Counted from the stretch's first letter, positions 1-9,152 are shown. The stretch is DNA of 64,000 nt from Myxococcota bacterium (GCA_029243605.1 JAQWRT010000014.1:1-64000); one strand, 5' to 3'. Notes: generated from the sequence alone by a model not told the origin. Program-made: numbers and translations.

Positions 1-1
1 T

Positions 2-109
<108 letters not shown>

Positions 110-222
110 CGCCCTTTTTCTGGTTGTCCCTGTTTGCAGCAGCATCCCGGCGCTGCGTTTGGCCGCCCCAAAGGCATTTCTCAATCAACAGGTAACTCTC
201 ACACCCCAGGAGCAAGAAGATC

Positions 223-1233
223 ATGAAGAGCAAGCTGGAGTACATCTGGCTCGACGGTTACAAGCCGACCCAGAGCCTGCGCAGCAAGACCCAAGTGCGT
301 GAAGATTTTTCGGGCAATCTGGAGGACGCCCCCATGTGGTCGTTCGACGGAAGCTCGACCGAGCAGGCCGAGGGCAACGACTCCGACTGCCTTCTCAAGC
401 CTGTCGCGATCTTTCCCGATCCGGGTCGCAAGAACGCGTACCTCGTAATGACCGAGGTTTTGAACGCCGACGGTACGCCCCACGAGTCCAATGGACGAGC
501 GACCATCGAGGACGACGACGGCGATTTCTGGTTCGGCTTCGAGCAGGAGTATTTCCTGTGGGTCCCCGAGACCGACCGACCGCCGGGATTCCCGAAGGAC
601 GGCTTCCCCCGTCCCCAGGGCCCCTACTACTGCTCGGTGGGCGGCTCCAACGCCTACGGACGCGAGATCATCGAGGAGCATTTCGACCTCTGTCTCGATG
701 CGGGTATCAACGTCGAGGGCATCAACGCCGAGGTGGCCGCGGGCCAGTGGGAATTTCAGGTTTTCGCCAAGGGTGCCAAGCGCGCCGGCGATGAGACCTG
801 GGTGGCCCGCTACCTGCTCGAGCGCACCGCCGAGGAGTACGGCTTGGCCATCGATTGGCATCCCAAGCCCCTGGGCGACACCGACTGGAACGGCTCGGGC
901 ATGCACGCGAATTTCAGCAACGGCGTGATGCGCGAGGCGGGCAAGGAAGACAACTTCAACAAGATCTGCGAGCAATTCGGTAAGAATATCGAACGGCATA
1001 TCGCGGTCTACGGTGCGGACAACGATCAGCGTCTGACCGGTGCCCACGAAACCCAGTCCATCGACCAGTTCAGCTACGGCATCTCGGATCGTGGCGCTTC
1101 GATTCGGATCCCGGTCGGGACGGTGGATGACGGTTGGAAGGGTCGCCTCGAAGATCGACGCCCGGCCTCCAACGCCGATCCCTACAAGGTGGCGGCCGCC
1201 ATCGTCAAGACGACCAAGGAAGCGGGCGTCTAA
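223..1233 (+). CDS. glnII: Glutamine synthetase, type II (eukaryote-like)
   Basis: ATP-dependent condensation of glutamate and ammonia in the cytoplasm. The 336 residues match the short GSII class (about 330-370) and not the roughly 470-residue GSI. The N-terminus has the beta-grasp sequence with YIWLDGY and WSFDGSST, then FGFEQEYFLW with metal-binding glutamates, GGSNAYGREI, and the AEVAAGQWEFQV segment typical of GSII. A GSI-type adenylylation tyrosine loop is not seen, so regulation through GlnE is unlikely. The ATG has an AGGAG at 208-212. The gene follows glnB directly and ends in a strong hairpin terminator. GSII is known from rhizobia, actinomycetes and some deltaproteobacteria. Confidence 0.95.
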   Translation: MKSKLEYIWLDGYKPTQSLRSKTQVREDFSGNLEDAPMWSFDGSSTEQAEGNDSDCLLKPVAIFPDPGRKNAYLVMTEVLNADGTPHESNGRATIEDDDGDFWFGFEQEYFLWVPETDRPPGFPKDGFPRPQGPYYCSVGGSNAYGREIIEEHFDLCLDAGINVEGINAEVAAGQWEFQVFAKGAKRAGDETWVARYLLERTAEEYGLAIDWHPKPLGDTDWNGSGMHANFSNGVMREAGKEDNFNKICEQFGKNIERHIAVYGADNDQRLTGAHETQSIDQFSYGISDRGASIRIPVGTVDDGWKGRLEDRRPASNADPYKVAAAIVKTTKEAGV

Positions 1234-1263
1234 AGGAAAGATCAGGGATATCAGGGGTAAATG

Positions 1264-1304
1264 AGAGGGCTTCGGGGCCAGTCCCCGGGGCCCTCTTTCA
1301 TTTT
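1264..1304 (+). terminator. Intrinsic terminator after glnII
   Basis: A 7-bp stem AGAGGGC/GCCCTCT (1264-1270 with 1290-1296) encloses an inner CGGGG/CCCCG arm and is followed by TTTCATTTT. It lies 30 bases after the glnII stop and 40 bases before the end of the convergent dapB, so it may serve both directions. Confidence 0.75.
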
Positions 1305-1344
1305 CGGCCCGTCGGAATTCCCCGAGCGCGGGCGGGGCGCGGAT

Positions 1345-2127
1345 CTAGCCGAGCCCGTAAACGGTTTCGATGGGGTGCAGTCCCGGCGGCTTGCCGATCA
1401 GCCAGGCCGCGGTGCGCACGGCCCCCTTGGCGAAATGGTCTCGGGTCGAGGAGCGATGGCTCAGCTCGACGCGCTCACCGGCGCCGACAAAGTAGAGGGT
1501 GTGTTCGCCGGGGTTGTCGCCCCCGCGCAGGGTTTGGATCCCGATGGCGCCCTCGGGCCGCGCTCCGGTTTCCCCCGCCCGTTCGAGCACGAGGTGATCC
1601 CGCAGCACCTTGCCCTGGCCCTCGGCCACAGCCTCGGCGAGGAAGAGCGCCGTGCCGCTCGGGGCGTCGCGCTTGGCGGAGTGGTGAATCTCGAAGAGTT
1701 CGGCGTCGAAATCCGGGCCCAGTTTTCGCGCGGCCTCCCGGGCGAGCCAGCCGAGCACGTTGACCGAGACCGAGAAGTTCGCGGCGTGGACAACGGCGAT
1801 CTCCTGGGCCAGGGTGCGAAGGATGGCCTGCTGGTCGTCGTTGAACCCCGTCGTGCCCGTCACGTAGGGGACGCCCGCTTCGCTGGCGGCCCCGAGCAGG
1901 GCCAGGGTGGCTTCGGGGGTGGTGAAATCGATGACGGCGTCCATGCCCGCCAGGGCGGCCCCGGGATCCGCGCCGAGCACGACCCCGGGCGCGATTTCCT
2001 CCCCGAGTTGGGGGTGGCCCGGGGCCTCCAGGGCGGCTCCGAGTTCGAGCTCTTCGTGGGCGTCCAGCCAGTGCCGGATGCGCTCTCCCATTCGCCCGCA
2101 GGCGCCGGCGACGAGTACTCGCTTCAT
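1345..2127 (-). CDS. dapB: 4-hydroxy-tetrahydrodipicolinate reductase
   Basis: NAD(P)H-dependent reduction in the diaminopimelate/lysine pathway. The 260-residue protein starts with VLVAGACGRMGERI, the Rossmann dinucleotide-binding loop, and carries the signature EIHHSAKRDAPSGTAL in the middle, with the lysine and DAPSGT of the substrate site. VTGTTGF and the C-terminal HRSSTRDHFAKGA segment also fit the family. Length is normal (about 250-275). Its ATG overlaps the dapA stop by four bases (ATGA), so the two are probably translationally coupled. It is the last gene of the argH-dapF-dapA-dapB operon. Confidence 0.95.
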   Translation of the reverse strand: MKRVLVAGACGRMGERIRHWLDAHEELELGAALEAPGHPQLGEEIAPGVVLGADPGAALAGMDAVIDFTTPEATLALLGAASEAGVPYVTGTTGFNDDQQAILRTLAQEIAVVHAANFSVSVNVLGWLAREAARKLGPDFDAELFEIHHSAKRDAPSGTALFLAEAVAEGQGKVLRDHLVLERAGETGARPEGAIGIQTLRGGDNPGEHTLYFVGAGERVELSHRSSTRDHFAKGAVRTAAWLIGKPPGLHPIETVYGLG

Positions 2128-2999
2128 CCCAGGGCTCCCGTCTCTTTGAGGACCAGGGCCAGGCGCTCGCGGTTGGCCTCCCCGATGGGCGTCAGGGGCA
2201 GGCGAATTTCATCGTCGACCAGGCCCATCAGGGCCAGGGCGGCCTTGACGGGAATCGGGTTGGTTTCGCAGAAGAGCGCGTCGAATAGGGGCATGAGCTG
2301 CTGGTGCAGGGCCAGGGCCTGGGCGGGCTGCCCACCTTGCCAGGCGCCGAAGAGCGCCCCCATGGACTCGGGGACGACGTTGGAAGTCGTCGAAATGCAG
2401 CCGTGGCCGCCGAGGGCGAGGAGCGGCAGAAGCAGCCCGTCGTCCCCGGAGAGAACCTTGAAATCGTCGGGGCAGTTCGCAATCACGTGGGCGATCTGGT
2501 CGATGTCCCCGCACGCCTCCTTGACGCCGACGATATGCTCGACCTCCGCCAACCGGGCCAGGGTCTCCGGGCTGATATTCGACGCCGTGCGGCCGGGGAT
2601 GTTGTAGACGACGAGGGGGAAGCCCGTTTCCCGGGCGACGGCCTCGTAGTGGAGATAGATGCCCTCTTGGGTGGGCTTGTTGTAGTAGGGCGAGAGGAGC
2701 AGCGCCCCGTCGGCGCCGGCTTGCTTCGCATGCTGGGTGAGCTCGATCGCCTCCTGGGTGGAGTTCGAACCCGTTCCCGCCACCACGGCCATGCGCCCGG
2801 CGGCCGCTTCGACGACCACCTCCACGACGTGTCGGTGCTCGCTGTGGGAAAGCGTTGCGGATTCGCCCGTGGAGCCGCAGGGCACGACGCCCTGAACGCC
2901 GGCGGCGAACTGGCGCTCGACCAGGGTCGCCAGGGCTTCGTCGTCGACCCCGCCGTTGCGGAAGGGGGTCACCAATGCGGTCAGGATTCCCTCAAACAT
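2124..2999 (-). CDS. dapA: 4-hydroxy-tetrahydrodipicolinate synthase
   Basis: Condenses pyruvate with aspartate semialdehyde, the first committed step to DAP and lysine. The 291-residue TIM-barrel protein shows GVVPCGSTGESATLS near residue 40-50, VVYNIPGRT with the catalytic tyrosine, and IVGVKEACGDI with the Schiff-base lysine. The class I aldolase layout and the length match DapA. The start follows the dapF stop after one base, and the end overlaps dapB, so the three DAP genes form a tight unit. The enzyme is normally feedback-inhibited by lysine, but this cannot be judged here. Confidence 0.95.
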   Translation of the reverse strand: MFEGILTALVTPFRNGGVDDEALATLVERQFAAGVQGVVPCGSTGESATLSHSEHRHVVEVVVEAAAGRMAVVAGTGSNSTQEAIELTQHAKQAGADGALLLSPYYNKPTQEGIYLHYEAVARETGFPLVVYNIPGRTASNISPETLARLAEVEHIVGVKEACGDIDQIAHVIANCPDDFKVLSGDDGLLLPLLALGGHGCISTTSNVVPESMGALFGAWQGGQPAQALALHQQLMPLFDALFCETNPIPVKAALALMGLVDDEIRLPLTPIGEANRERLALVLKETGALG

Positions 3000-3000
3000 C

Positions 3001-3909
3001 CTAGGCCTCCGTGTTCTCGTCCTCGAGCAGCGGAATCTGGCCCGTGAAGACCTCGGCCGCGGGGCCCGTCATGAAGATATGTGCGTTGTTATCTGCCCAT
3101 TCGATTTCGAGATCGCCGCCCCGCAGTTCCACTCGAACCCGGCGATCGACCGCGCCGCGCAGCATGGCGCTGACCGCCACCGCGCAGGCGCCGCTGCCGC
3201 AGGCCAGGGTTTCCCCGGTGCCGCGCTCCCAGGTTCGTTGCTGGATGTGGTTCCGGCCGAGCACGCGGATGAATTCGACATTGACGCGGTTGGGGAAGGC
3301 CGGGTGGTTCTCGATGTGGGGGCCCAGGGTTTCCACCGGGGCCCGGTCCACGTCCTCGACCTCGAGCACGGCGTGGGGGTTCCCCATGGAGATCGCGGAG
3401 AGGGTCACCCGCCCGCTTCCGTCGGGGGAGAGCGCCGCCGGGACTTCGAGCACGGCGTCGAGCACCGGCCCCTCGCCCTCGCCCTCACCTTCACCGAGGG
3501 TGGTGGGGATCTTTTCCGGGGCCAGCACCGGGTGGGCCATGTCCACGCGCACCCGGTCGTTGCCGGCCCAGCGCGGGCGAACGATCCCGGAAAGGGTTTC
3601 GACCCCGATCTCCTCTGCGTCGGTGTGGCCGTGATCGCGCAGGTACTTGAAGAAGGCCCGGATCCCGTTCGCGCACATTTCCACCTGGGACCCGTCGGGG
3701 TTGAAGATCTCCATGCGGAAATCGGCGGGGCCGCTGGTGCGGACGACGAGCAGTTGGTCGAAGCCAATGCCGCGGTTTCGGTCTCCCAGGCGCCGGGCGA
3801 AGCGCTCCATGTCCTTGGGCAGGCGATTTCGGATCCCGTCGAGAACGACGAAATCGTTGCCGGCACCGTGCATTTTCGTAAAGGGGATGGAAGCGGGTTG
3901 GTCACTCAT
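3001..3909 (-). CDS. dapF: Diaminopimelate epimerase
   Basis: Interconverts LL- and meso-diaminopimelate, the form used for peptidoglycan. The chosen ATG at 3909 gives 302 residues beginning MSDQPASIPFTKMHGAGNDF, the family N-terminus; the frame is open further upstream but that part is not homologous. Both catalytic cysteines are visible, in MCANGIRAF and ETLACGSGACA. An oddity is a GEGEGEGE stretch inside the protein, encoded by a short hexamer repeat at 3471-3494, probably in a surface loop. It lies 67 bases after argH and directly before dapA. Confidence 0.95.
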   Translation of the reverse strand: MSDQPASIPFTKMHGAGNDFVVLDGIRNRLPKDMERFARRLGDRNRGIGFDQLLVVRTSGPADFRMEIFNPDGSQVEMCANGIRAFFKYLRDHGHTDAEEIGVETLSGIVRPRWAGNDRVRVDMAHPVLAPEKIPTTLGEGEGEGEGPVLDAVLEVPAALSPDGSGRVTLSAISMGNPHAVLEVEDVDRAPVETLGPHIENHPAFPNRVNVEFIRVLGRNHIQQRTWERGTGETLACGSGACAVAVSAMLRGAVDRRVRVELRGGDLEIEWADNNAHIFMTGPAAEVFTGQIPLLEDENTEA

Positions 3910-3976
3910 GCGCGTTCTCTTCTGCCAGACCCTGGGCGGGCCTCGGGGGGGCGAGGACCGTAGCGCTCCTCGGCGC

Positions 3977-5413
3977 TCACGTCTCGATTCCGTCGCCGAG
4001 CGCTTCGGCGACCCCGGCAACCTCGGCCTGGGCGGCCTCGAGGGCGGCTTCAACCCGGGTTCGCGCGGTTCCGCCCGCCAGGTCGCGTTGGGCGAAGCTG
4101 CGCTCGATGTCGAGGAGCTCTGCCGACCCCGCACTGAAGGCGTCATGGAAACCCTGGAGGGTTTCCTGGGAGAGCGTACCCAGATCGTGTCCTCCCCCCA
4201 CACAATGGGCCACGATGCGGCCCACGGTCTCGTGGGCTTCCCGGAAGGGGACGCCCTCGCGAACCAGGGCCTCGGCAAGGTCCGTGGCCAGGAGCATGGG
4301 GTCCTGGGCGGCCGTGGCCATGCGTTCGACGTTGACCGTCAGGGTCGCAATGCTTCCGGCCATGACCTCGAGGCAGTCGCGCAGGGTGGCCGCGGAGTCG
4401 AAGAGCGGCTCCTTGTCCTCCTGCATGTCCCGGTTGTAGGTCAGGGGCAGTCCCTTCAAAGTTGTCAATAGTGAGACGAGATTGCCCACCACCCGGCCGG
4501 TTTTGCCCCGCACGATCTCGGGGACGTCGGGGTTCTTTTTCTGGGGCATCAGGCTCGAGCCCGTCGAGTAGGCGTCGGCGAGTTCGACGAAACCGAATTC
4601 GCTGCTCGACCAGATGACGAGTTCCTCGGCGAGCCGGGAGAGCCCCACCATGCAGATGGCCGCCGCCGACATGAACTCCAGGGCGCCGTCCCGAGCCGAA
4701 ACGCTGTCCATGCTGTTGCGCGTGGGCGCCTCGAAGCCCAGAGCTTCGGCGGTGTGTTCCCGTTGCAGGGGCAGGGTCGACCCCGCAATGGCGCCGGCAC
4801 CCAGAGGACATTCCTTCAGTCGTTGGCCTGCGTCCCGAAAGCGTTGGGCGTCTCGGCCCAGGAGTTCGAAGAAGGCGAGCCAGTGGTGGGCCAGGCGAAC
4901 GGGCTGGGCCCGCTGCAGGTGTGTGTAGCCCGGCAGCACCGTGTCGATGTGTTCGGCAGCCCGTTCGAGGAGGATCGCTCTCAAGTCGAGGATGCCCCGC
5001 TGGGCGGCTTGGCAGGCGTCCCGGAGGTAGAGGGCCAGATCGGTGGCGACCTGGTCGTTTCGCGAGCGACCGGTGTGAAGGCGGCCGGCGACGGGGCCCA
5101 CGGCTTCCGAGAGCCGGGACTCGATATTCATGTGGATGTCTTCGAGGGCCGGGTCGAAGGGGAAATCGCCCGCTTCGATCTCGGCGCCGATGGCCTCGAG
5201 CCCCGAGACCAGGGTCTCGGCGTCCTGGGCGGGAATCAGCCCAGAAGCGCCGAGCATCCGCGCATGGGCGATGGATCCCCGGATATCGTATCGGGCCAGG
5301 GCCTTGTCGAAGTGGACCGACGCACTGAAGCGCTCCACGGTGGGATCGGTGGCCCCCGTGAAGCGTCCGCCCCAAAGCTTGCCGCTGCCTGTCGAATCGG
5401 TTTTTCTGCTCAT
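3977..5413 (-). CDS. argH: Argininosuccinate lyase
   Basis: Cleaves argininosuccinate to arginine and fumarate. The 478 residues begin KLWGGRFTGATDPTVERFSASV, as in most ArgH proteins. The fumarase-superfamily signature GSSLMPQKKNPD with the catalytic serine loop and the HTGRSRNDQVATDLALYLRD and GYTHLQRAQP motifs are all present. Length is normal. It is the first gene of a minus-strand operon that continues into dapF-dapA-dapB. argH next to dapF is common in proteobacteria, usually with lysA between them; here lysA is absent. It diverges from the PBP gene. Confidence 0.96.
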   Translation of the reverse strand: MSRKTDSTGSGKLWGGRFTGATDPTVERFSASVHFDKALARYDIRGSIAHARMLGASGLIPAQDAETLVSGLEAIGAEIEAGDFPFDPALEDIHMNIESRLSEAVGPVAGRLHTGRSRNDQVATDLALYLRDACQAAQRGILDLRAILLERAAEHIDTVLPGYTHLQRAQPVRLAHHWLAFFELLGRDAQRFRDAGQRLKECPLGAGAIAGSTLPLQREHTAEALGFEAPTRNSMDSVSARDGALEFMSAAAICMVGLSRLAEELVIWSSSEFGFVELADAYSTGSSLMPQKKNPDVPEIVRGKTGRVVGNLVSLLTTLKGLPLTYNRDMQEDKEPLFDSAATLRDCLEVMAGSIATLTVNVERMATAAQDPMLLATDLAEALVREGVPFREAHETVGRIVAHCVGGGHDLGTLSQETLQGFHDAFSAGSAELLDIERSFAQRDLAGGTARTRVEAALEAAQAEVAGVAEALGDGIET

Positions 5414-5562
5414 GGTCCCGTCCTCGTTCCCGGTAACTTCGCCGTTCTGCGGGGAAACGACAAGCGTGAACGCGCGGAACCCGGGCGGTGGCTAAGCTGG
5501 GTCGGGCGAATCGTCCGATTCCGGCGCCCGGTAGGGGCCGGGGGAACGGGCAGGGGGGAGTT

Positions 5563-7974
5563 TTGGCCAGCCGGAAGGCGCCATCCAGAAAGCGGGCAAA
5601 GGGCCCTCGGAGCCGGGCGCGCACGCCGGGTCGGGCCGGCCGGCCGGTGCTCAGGCTGCTGGGCGGCCTGGCGGCGGCGGTGGGCTTTGCCGGGGGCCTG
5701 GTGGGGGCGGGCTGGCTCCTCGCCATCGACCGCGAGGTGGTGAGTCGCTTCGAGGGACGTCGCTTCGACGTGCCCTCCCGGGTCTACTCCGCCCCCCTGA
5801 TCGTCTATCCCGGGACCGAGTGGCAGCGGGTGGATCTCGGGGGTTGGCTCAGGCGTTTGGGCTATCGCGACCAACCCGAGGGGGGTGAACTTCGCCCGGG
5901 TCGCTACGACTGGCGGCCGGGCGCCCTGCGCGTTCACCTGCGGGCCTTCGACCATCCCCAGCGCCCGGAGCCCGCCCGGGAGCTGATCTTTCATCTCGGC
6001 GACGGGCGGATCGAAAGGATCGAGGATTCGCGAACCGGGAACCCGGTCGGGGTGGTGGTTCTCGAGCCCGAGCCCGTCAGCGCGTTCCTCGGGGAGGACC
6101 GGGAGCAGCGGGACCTGGTCGCCCTCGACTCGGTGCCGCGCCATCTGGTCGAGGCGATTTATGCGGTGGAGGACAAGCGCTTCGAAGAACACCACGGCAT
6201 CGACCCCCGCCGGGTGGTGGGGGCGCTGATCGCGAACCTGAAGGCGGGCCGGGTGGCCCAGGGCGCCAGCACCCTGACCCAACAACTCGTCAAGAATTTC
6301 TTTTTGACTCCCGAGCGCACCCTGCGGCGAAAGCTCCGGGAGGCGGCCATGGCCCTGGTCGTCGAGGCTCGCTACTCGAAGCCCGAGATTCTCGAGGCCT
6401 ACCTGAACGAGATCTATCTCGGCCAACGGGGGTCGACCCAGGTTCATGGGGTGGGAGAGGCGGCTCGCCTCTACTTTGGCAAGAGCGCCGCTCGGCTCAG
6501 CCTCCCCGAGTCCGCCCTGATCGCCGCCATCATCCAGAGCCCCAACGGCATCTCCCCCCACCGTCGCGGCGAGCGCGCCCTGGCTCGCCGGGATCTGGTG
6601 TTGGCGTTGATGTTCGAACAGGGGCGAATTTCCTGGGGGGCTTACGAGGCCGCCCGGTCGGAGTCCCTGGAGCTGGCTTCGTTGACCGGGGAGAGCGGGG
6701 ATGCGCGTTATTTCCTCGACGCTCTGAGCCAGCAGCTTCCGGACGTTTACGACGCGGATGTCTTGAGCTCCGAGGGCCTGCGCATTTACTCGACCCTCGA
6801 CCCCCGCATCCAACGCGCCGCGGCCCGGGCGCTTGGGGAGGGCTTGGTTCGAATCGAAAAAGCACTCTCGCTCCCTCCCGATCCGTCGAAACCCCTCCAG
6901 GGCTGCGTGCTGGCCATGCGTCCCCAGACCGGGGAGATCCTGGCCCTAGTGGGCGGGCGGGATTATGGCAGGTCCCAGTGGAATCGCTGCGTCCAGGCGC
7001 GCCGCCAGGTGGGGAGCGTCTTCAAGCCCTTTGTCTACGTGGCCGCCCTGGCACCCGGAAGTGGGCCGGAAATTACTCTGGCGGATCGTCTCGAAGATGC
7101 CCCGATCGAAATCCCGGATCCCCAGACCGCCGAGCCCTGGCGCCCCGAGAACTACGACCACCGATTCAGGGGACCGGTTTCAGTACGCGAGGCCTTGGAG
7201 CGGTCGCTCAACGTGCCCGCTGTGCGTCTCGGTCAGCGGGTGGGCATCGCTCGGGTGGCCGAGGTGGCCCGGGCTCTGGGAATTACGAGCCCTTTGCCCC
7301 GGGTTCCGAGCCTCGCCTTGGGCACCGCCGAGGTGGCCCCTCTCGAGGTGGCCCGGGCCTACGCGACCCTCGCCAACGGCGGCCGGCGCGCGACACCCCG
7401 GATGTTCATCGATGTGGTTGGAGCGGGGGGCGTCGCCAAGGAGAACCGACCGCTCCAGGGGGCCGTTCCGGTGCTCGATCCCGCCACGGCATACCTCGCG
7501 GTTTCTCTGCTGGAGGGGGTCGTCGATCGCGGGACCGCCCGCCGGGTTCGCAGCCAGGGAATGCGCGGACCGGTGGCGGGCAAGACGGGGACCACCGACG
7601 ACGAATTGGATCTCTGGTTCGTCGGCTTTACCCCGGAGCTGGTGACCGTGGTATGGGTCGGCTTCGACGAGCCCGCTCCCGTGGGAATGCCGAGCAGTCG
7701 AGGTGCTCTGCCCATTTGGACCGATTTCATGATGGACGTGCTCGGGGAGGAGGTGCGGGGCCGTTTTCTGCGACCCGCCGGAGTCGAGGCACTGAGGGTC
7801 GACCCCCGGAGCGGAGCCTTGGCCTTGGCGGGCTGTCCGCGGGGGGAGACCGAGTTCTTTATCGCGGGTTCGGCGCCCACGGCCACATGCCCACCCGGGT
7901 CGCCGCCCGGAGCGAACGAGCCCCCGGGGTTTTTCCGTCGTACATTGAGGCGCCTCTTCGGGAGTTCACCGTGA
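5563..7974 (+). CDS. Bifunctional penicillin-binding protein 1b-type
   Basis: Class A PBP that polymerises and cross-links peptidoglycan. With the TTG at 5563 (AGGGGGGAG just upstream) it has 803 residues; an in-frame GTG at 5488 without a clear ribosome site would add 25. A basic cytoplasmic tail and one membrane helix (about 20-50) are followed by a UB2H-like domain (SRVYSAPLIVYPG onward), found in E. coli PBP1b where LpoB binds. The glycosyltransferase follows with VEDKRFEEHHGID (catalytic E203) and GASTLTQQLVKN. The transpeptidase has S485VFK, SLN and K674TGT. Two small genes, one a lipoprotein, follow closely. Confidence 0.93.
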   Translation: MASRKAPSRKRAKGPRSRARTPGRAGRPVLRLLGGLAAAVGFAGGLVGAGWLLAIDREVVSRFEGRRFDVPSRVYSAPLIVYPGTEWQRVDLGGWLRRLGYRDQPEGGELRPGRYDWRPGALRVHLRAFDHPQRPEPARELIFHLGDGRIERIEDSRTGNPVGVVVLEPEPVSAFLGEDREQRDLVALDSVPRHLVEAIYAVEDKRFEEHHGIDPRRVVGALIANLKAGRVAQGASTLTQQLVKNFFLTPERTLRRKLREAAMALVVEARYSKPEILEAYLNEIYLGQRGSTQVHGVGEAARLYFGKSAARLSLPESALIAAIIQSPNGISPHRRGERALARRDLVLALMFEQGRISWGAYEAARSESLELASLTGESGDARYFLDALSQQLPDVYDADVLSSEGLRIYSTLDPRIQRAAARALGEGLVRIEKALSLPPDPSKPLQGCVLAMRPQTGEILALVGGRDYGRSQWNRCVQARRQVGSVFKPFVYVAALAPGSGPEITLADRLEDAPIEIPDPQTAEPWRPENYDHRFRGPVSVREALERSLNVPAVRLGQRVGIARVAEVARALGITSPLPRVPSLALGTAEVAPLEVARAYATLANGGRRATPRMFIDVVGAGGVAKENRPLQGAVPVLDPATAYLAVSLLEGVVDRGTARRVRSQGMRGPVAGKTGTTDDELDLWFVGFTPELVTVVWVGFDEPAPVGMPSSRGALPIWTDFMMDVLGEEVRGRFLRPAGVEALRVDPRSGALALAGCPRGETEFFIAGSAPTATCPPGSPPGANEPPGFFRRTLRRLFGSSP

Positions 7975-7998
7975 GGCGCGCAAAGGATCGGGGATAGG

Positions 7999-8562
7999 GT
8001 GGCCATACTCGGTTCGGCCGACAGCGAACGGACCGGGGGGCGAGGGCGACCCGGAGCGAAGTGGCTCTGCGCCGTTTTGCTCCTGCTTCCCCTGTTCTCC
8101 TCGGGGTGTCGAACTCGGTCGGCGGCCGAGTCGCCGGTGCGGGGGGTTCGGGTGGGCGACGTCCTCGAGGTGGGCGACCCGGCGCGTCGGGCATCGGTTC
8201 GCCTGGTGGTGCAAGGGCTCGAGGCGGATCAGGCGGGCCAATTGCGCCGCGCTCGGGGGAGCTATGAACGCGCGCTTCAGGTCGACCCCACGAACCCCTA
8301 CGCGTATCTCGCCCTGGCCAGGTACAACCTTGACGGCGGCACCCCGGGGGACGCCTCTGATCTCGTCGACCAGGCGGCCGCACTCTTCGAGGCCGAGGGT
8401 TTGCGCTCTCCGGAGGTCGATGTCCAGCTCATCGGTTTACGCGGTTGGGACCTGCAATCCCGCGGGCGGCCGGGGGAGGCGAGCCTCTACCTCGAGAGGG
8501 CGGCCGGGCTCGACCGGGTTGTCTGGGAAGATGGCTACCTAAGCGCCGAGGAATTGCGATGA
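7999..8562 (+). CDS. TPR-containing lipoprotein
   Basis: A 187-residue protein with a GTG start, a basic N-region, a hydrophobic run and a lipobox ending SSGC, so that Cys37 would be the lipidated residue. A helical repeat such as ARGSYERALQVDPTNPYAYLALARYNL around 85-110 is a tetratricopeptide unit, with at least one further repeat near the end (GRPGEASLYLERAAGLD). No enzymatic motif is seen. It follows the PBP1b-type gene by 24 bases and overlaps the next gene by ATGA. By analogy with TPR-containing lipoprotein activators of class A PBPs such as LpoA it could be a PBP partner; that is inference only. Confidence 0.75.
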   Translation: MAILGSADSERTGGRGRPGAKWLCAVLLLLPLFSSGCRTRSAAESPVRGVRVGDVLEVGDPARRASVRLVVQGLEADQAGQLRRARGSYERALQVDPTNPYAYLALARYNLDGGTPGDASDLVDQAAALFEAEGLRSPEVDVQLIGLRGWDLQSRGRPGEASLYLERAAGLDRVVWEDGYLSAEELR

Positions 8563-9092
8563 GCGGGCCCATTCCGGGGAAGCTTCGGGCCCTGCTGGCG
8601 GGGGGCTGCCTGGCTCTGGGCGGGGATCAGCTCGTCAAAGCCTGGAGTTCGTCGGGGTCGCGAATGGTCATTTTCTCCTTGTTCGATCACGAGTTGGCGC
8701 TGGTTGCCCGACGCGACCTGAGCTTGGGCCTACCCGGGCTGGGCGAGGCGGGCGGGTCTTACCAGACCGTCGGACTTGTGCTGGCGGCGGCACTCATCGC
8801 CGCCGTCGCCCTACTTTTCTACCGGGGTCTGGCTCGGGGAGAGAGGCTCAACGGGTTTGCCCTGGGTCTGGTTCTGGGAGGTGGGCTGGGCAACCTCCTC
8901 GAGGGGTTGTGGAGGGGCTCGGTGACCGGAATGTTGCACTGGGTCGGAGCCACTCAAGCCGAGGGTTCCTATTTCAATCCCGCTGACGTCTTCATTGGGT
9001 TGGGTGTGCTGATCCTGCTCGTCGAACTCCTCGTCGCCGAAGGCGCGGCGCGGGTGTTGCCGGATCGATCGGAGACTCATGATGCCGACTAG
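8559..9092 (+). CDS. LspA-like membrane protein lacking a catalytic aspartate
   Basis: A 177-residue membrane protein resembling lipoprotein signal peptidase (LspA). It keeps the N-terminal LGGDQLVKAW (D23, K27), the GNLLEGL segment (N112) and FNPADVFIGLG (N140, D143). Where LspA has GYVVDF, with the first aspartate of the catalytic pair, this protein reads RGSVTGM with Gly124. The NxGAAF motif is also lost and reads RRDLSLGL. Several hydrophobic helices match the four-helix LspA fold. It should therefore be inactive as an LspA-type protease, unless a substitute residue acts. The start overlaps the preceding lipoprotein gene, suggesting joint function. A terminator follows 24 bases after the stop. 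Confidence 0.75.
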   Translation: MSGPIPGKLRALLAGGCLALGGDQLVKAWSSSGSRMVIFSLFDHELALVARRDLSLGLPGLGEAGGSYQTVGLVLAAALIAAVALLFYRGLARGERLNGFALGLVLGGGLGNLLEGLWRGSVTGMLHWVGATQAEGSYFNPADVFIGLGVLILLVELLVAEGAARVLPDRSETHDAD

Positions 9093-9116
9093 GCGAGGGG
9101 CGCCACCCTCAGTCGG

Positions 9117-9152
9117 GACGGGTGCATGGATTCGACCCGTCACTATTTTTTT
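9117..9152 (+). terminator. Intrinsic terminator after the PBP1b operon
   Basis: Perfect 7-bp stem GACGGGT/ACCCGTC (9117-9123 with 9135-9141) with an 11-base loop, followed by ACTA and seven T. It closes the PBP1b-lipoprotein-LspA-like operon. Confidence 0.82.

Noticed and set aside
110..222. Sigma-54 (-24/-12) promoter before glnII
   Set aside because: A GG and a GC occur (near 122 and 137) but 12 bases apart instead of 10; the match does not hold.
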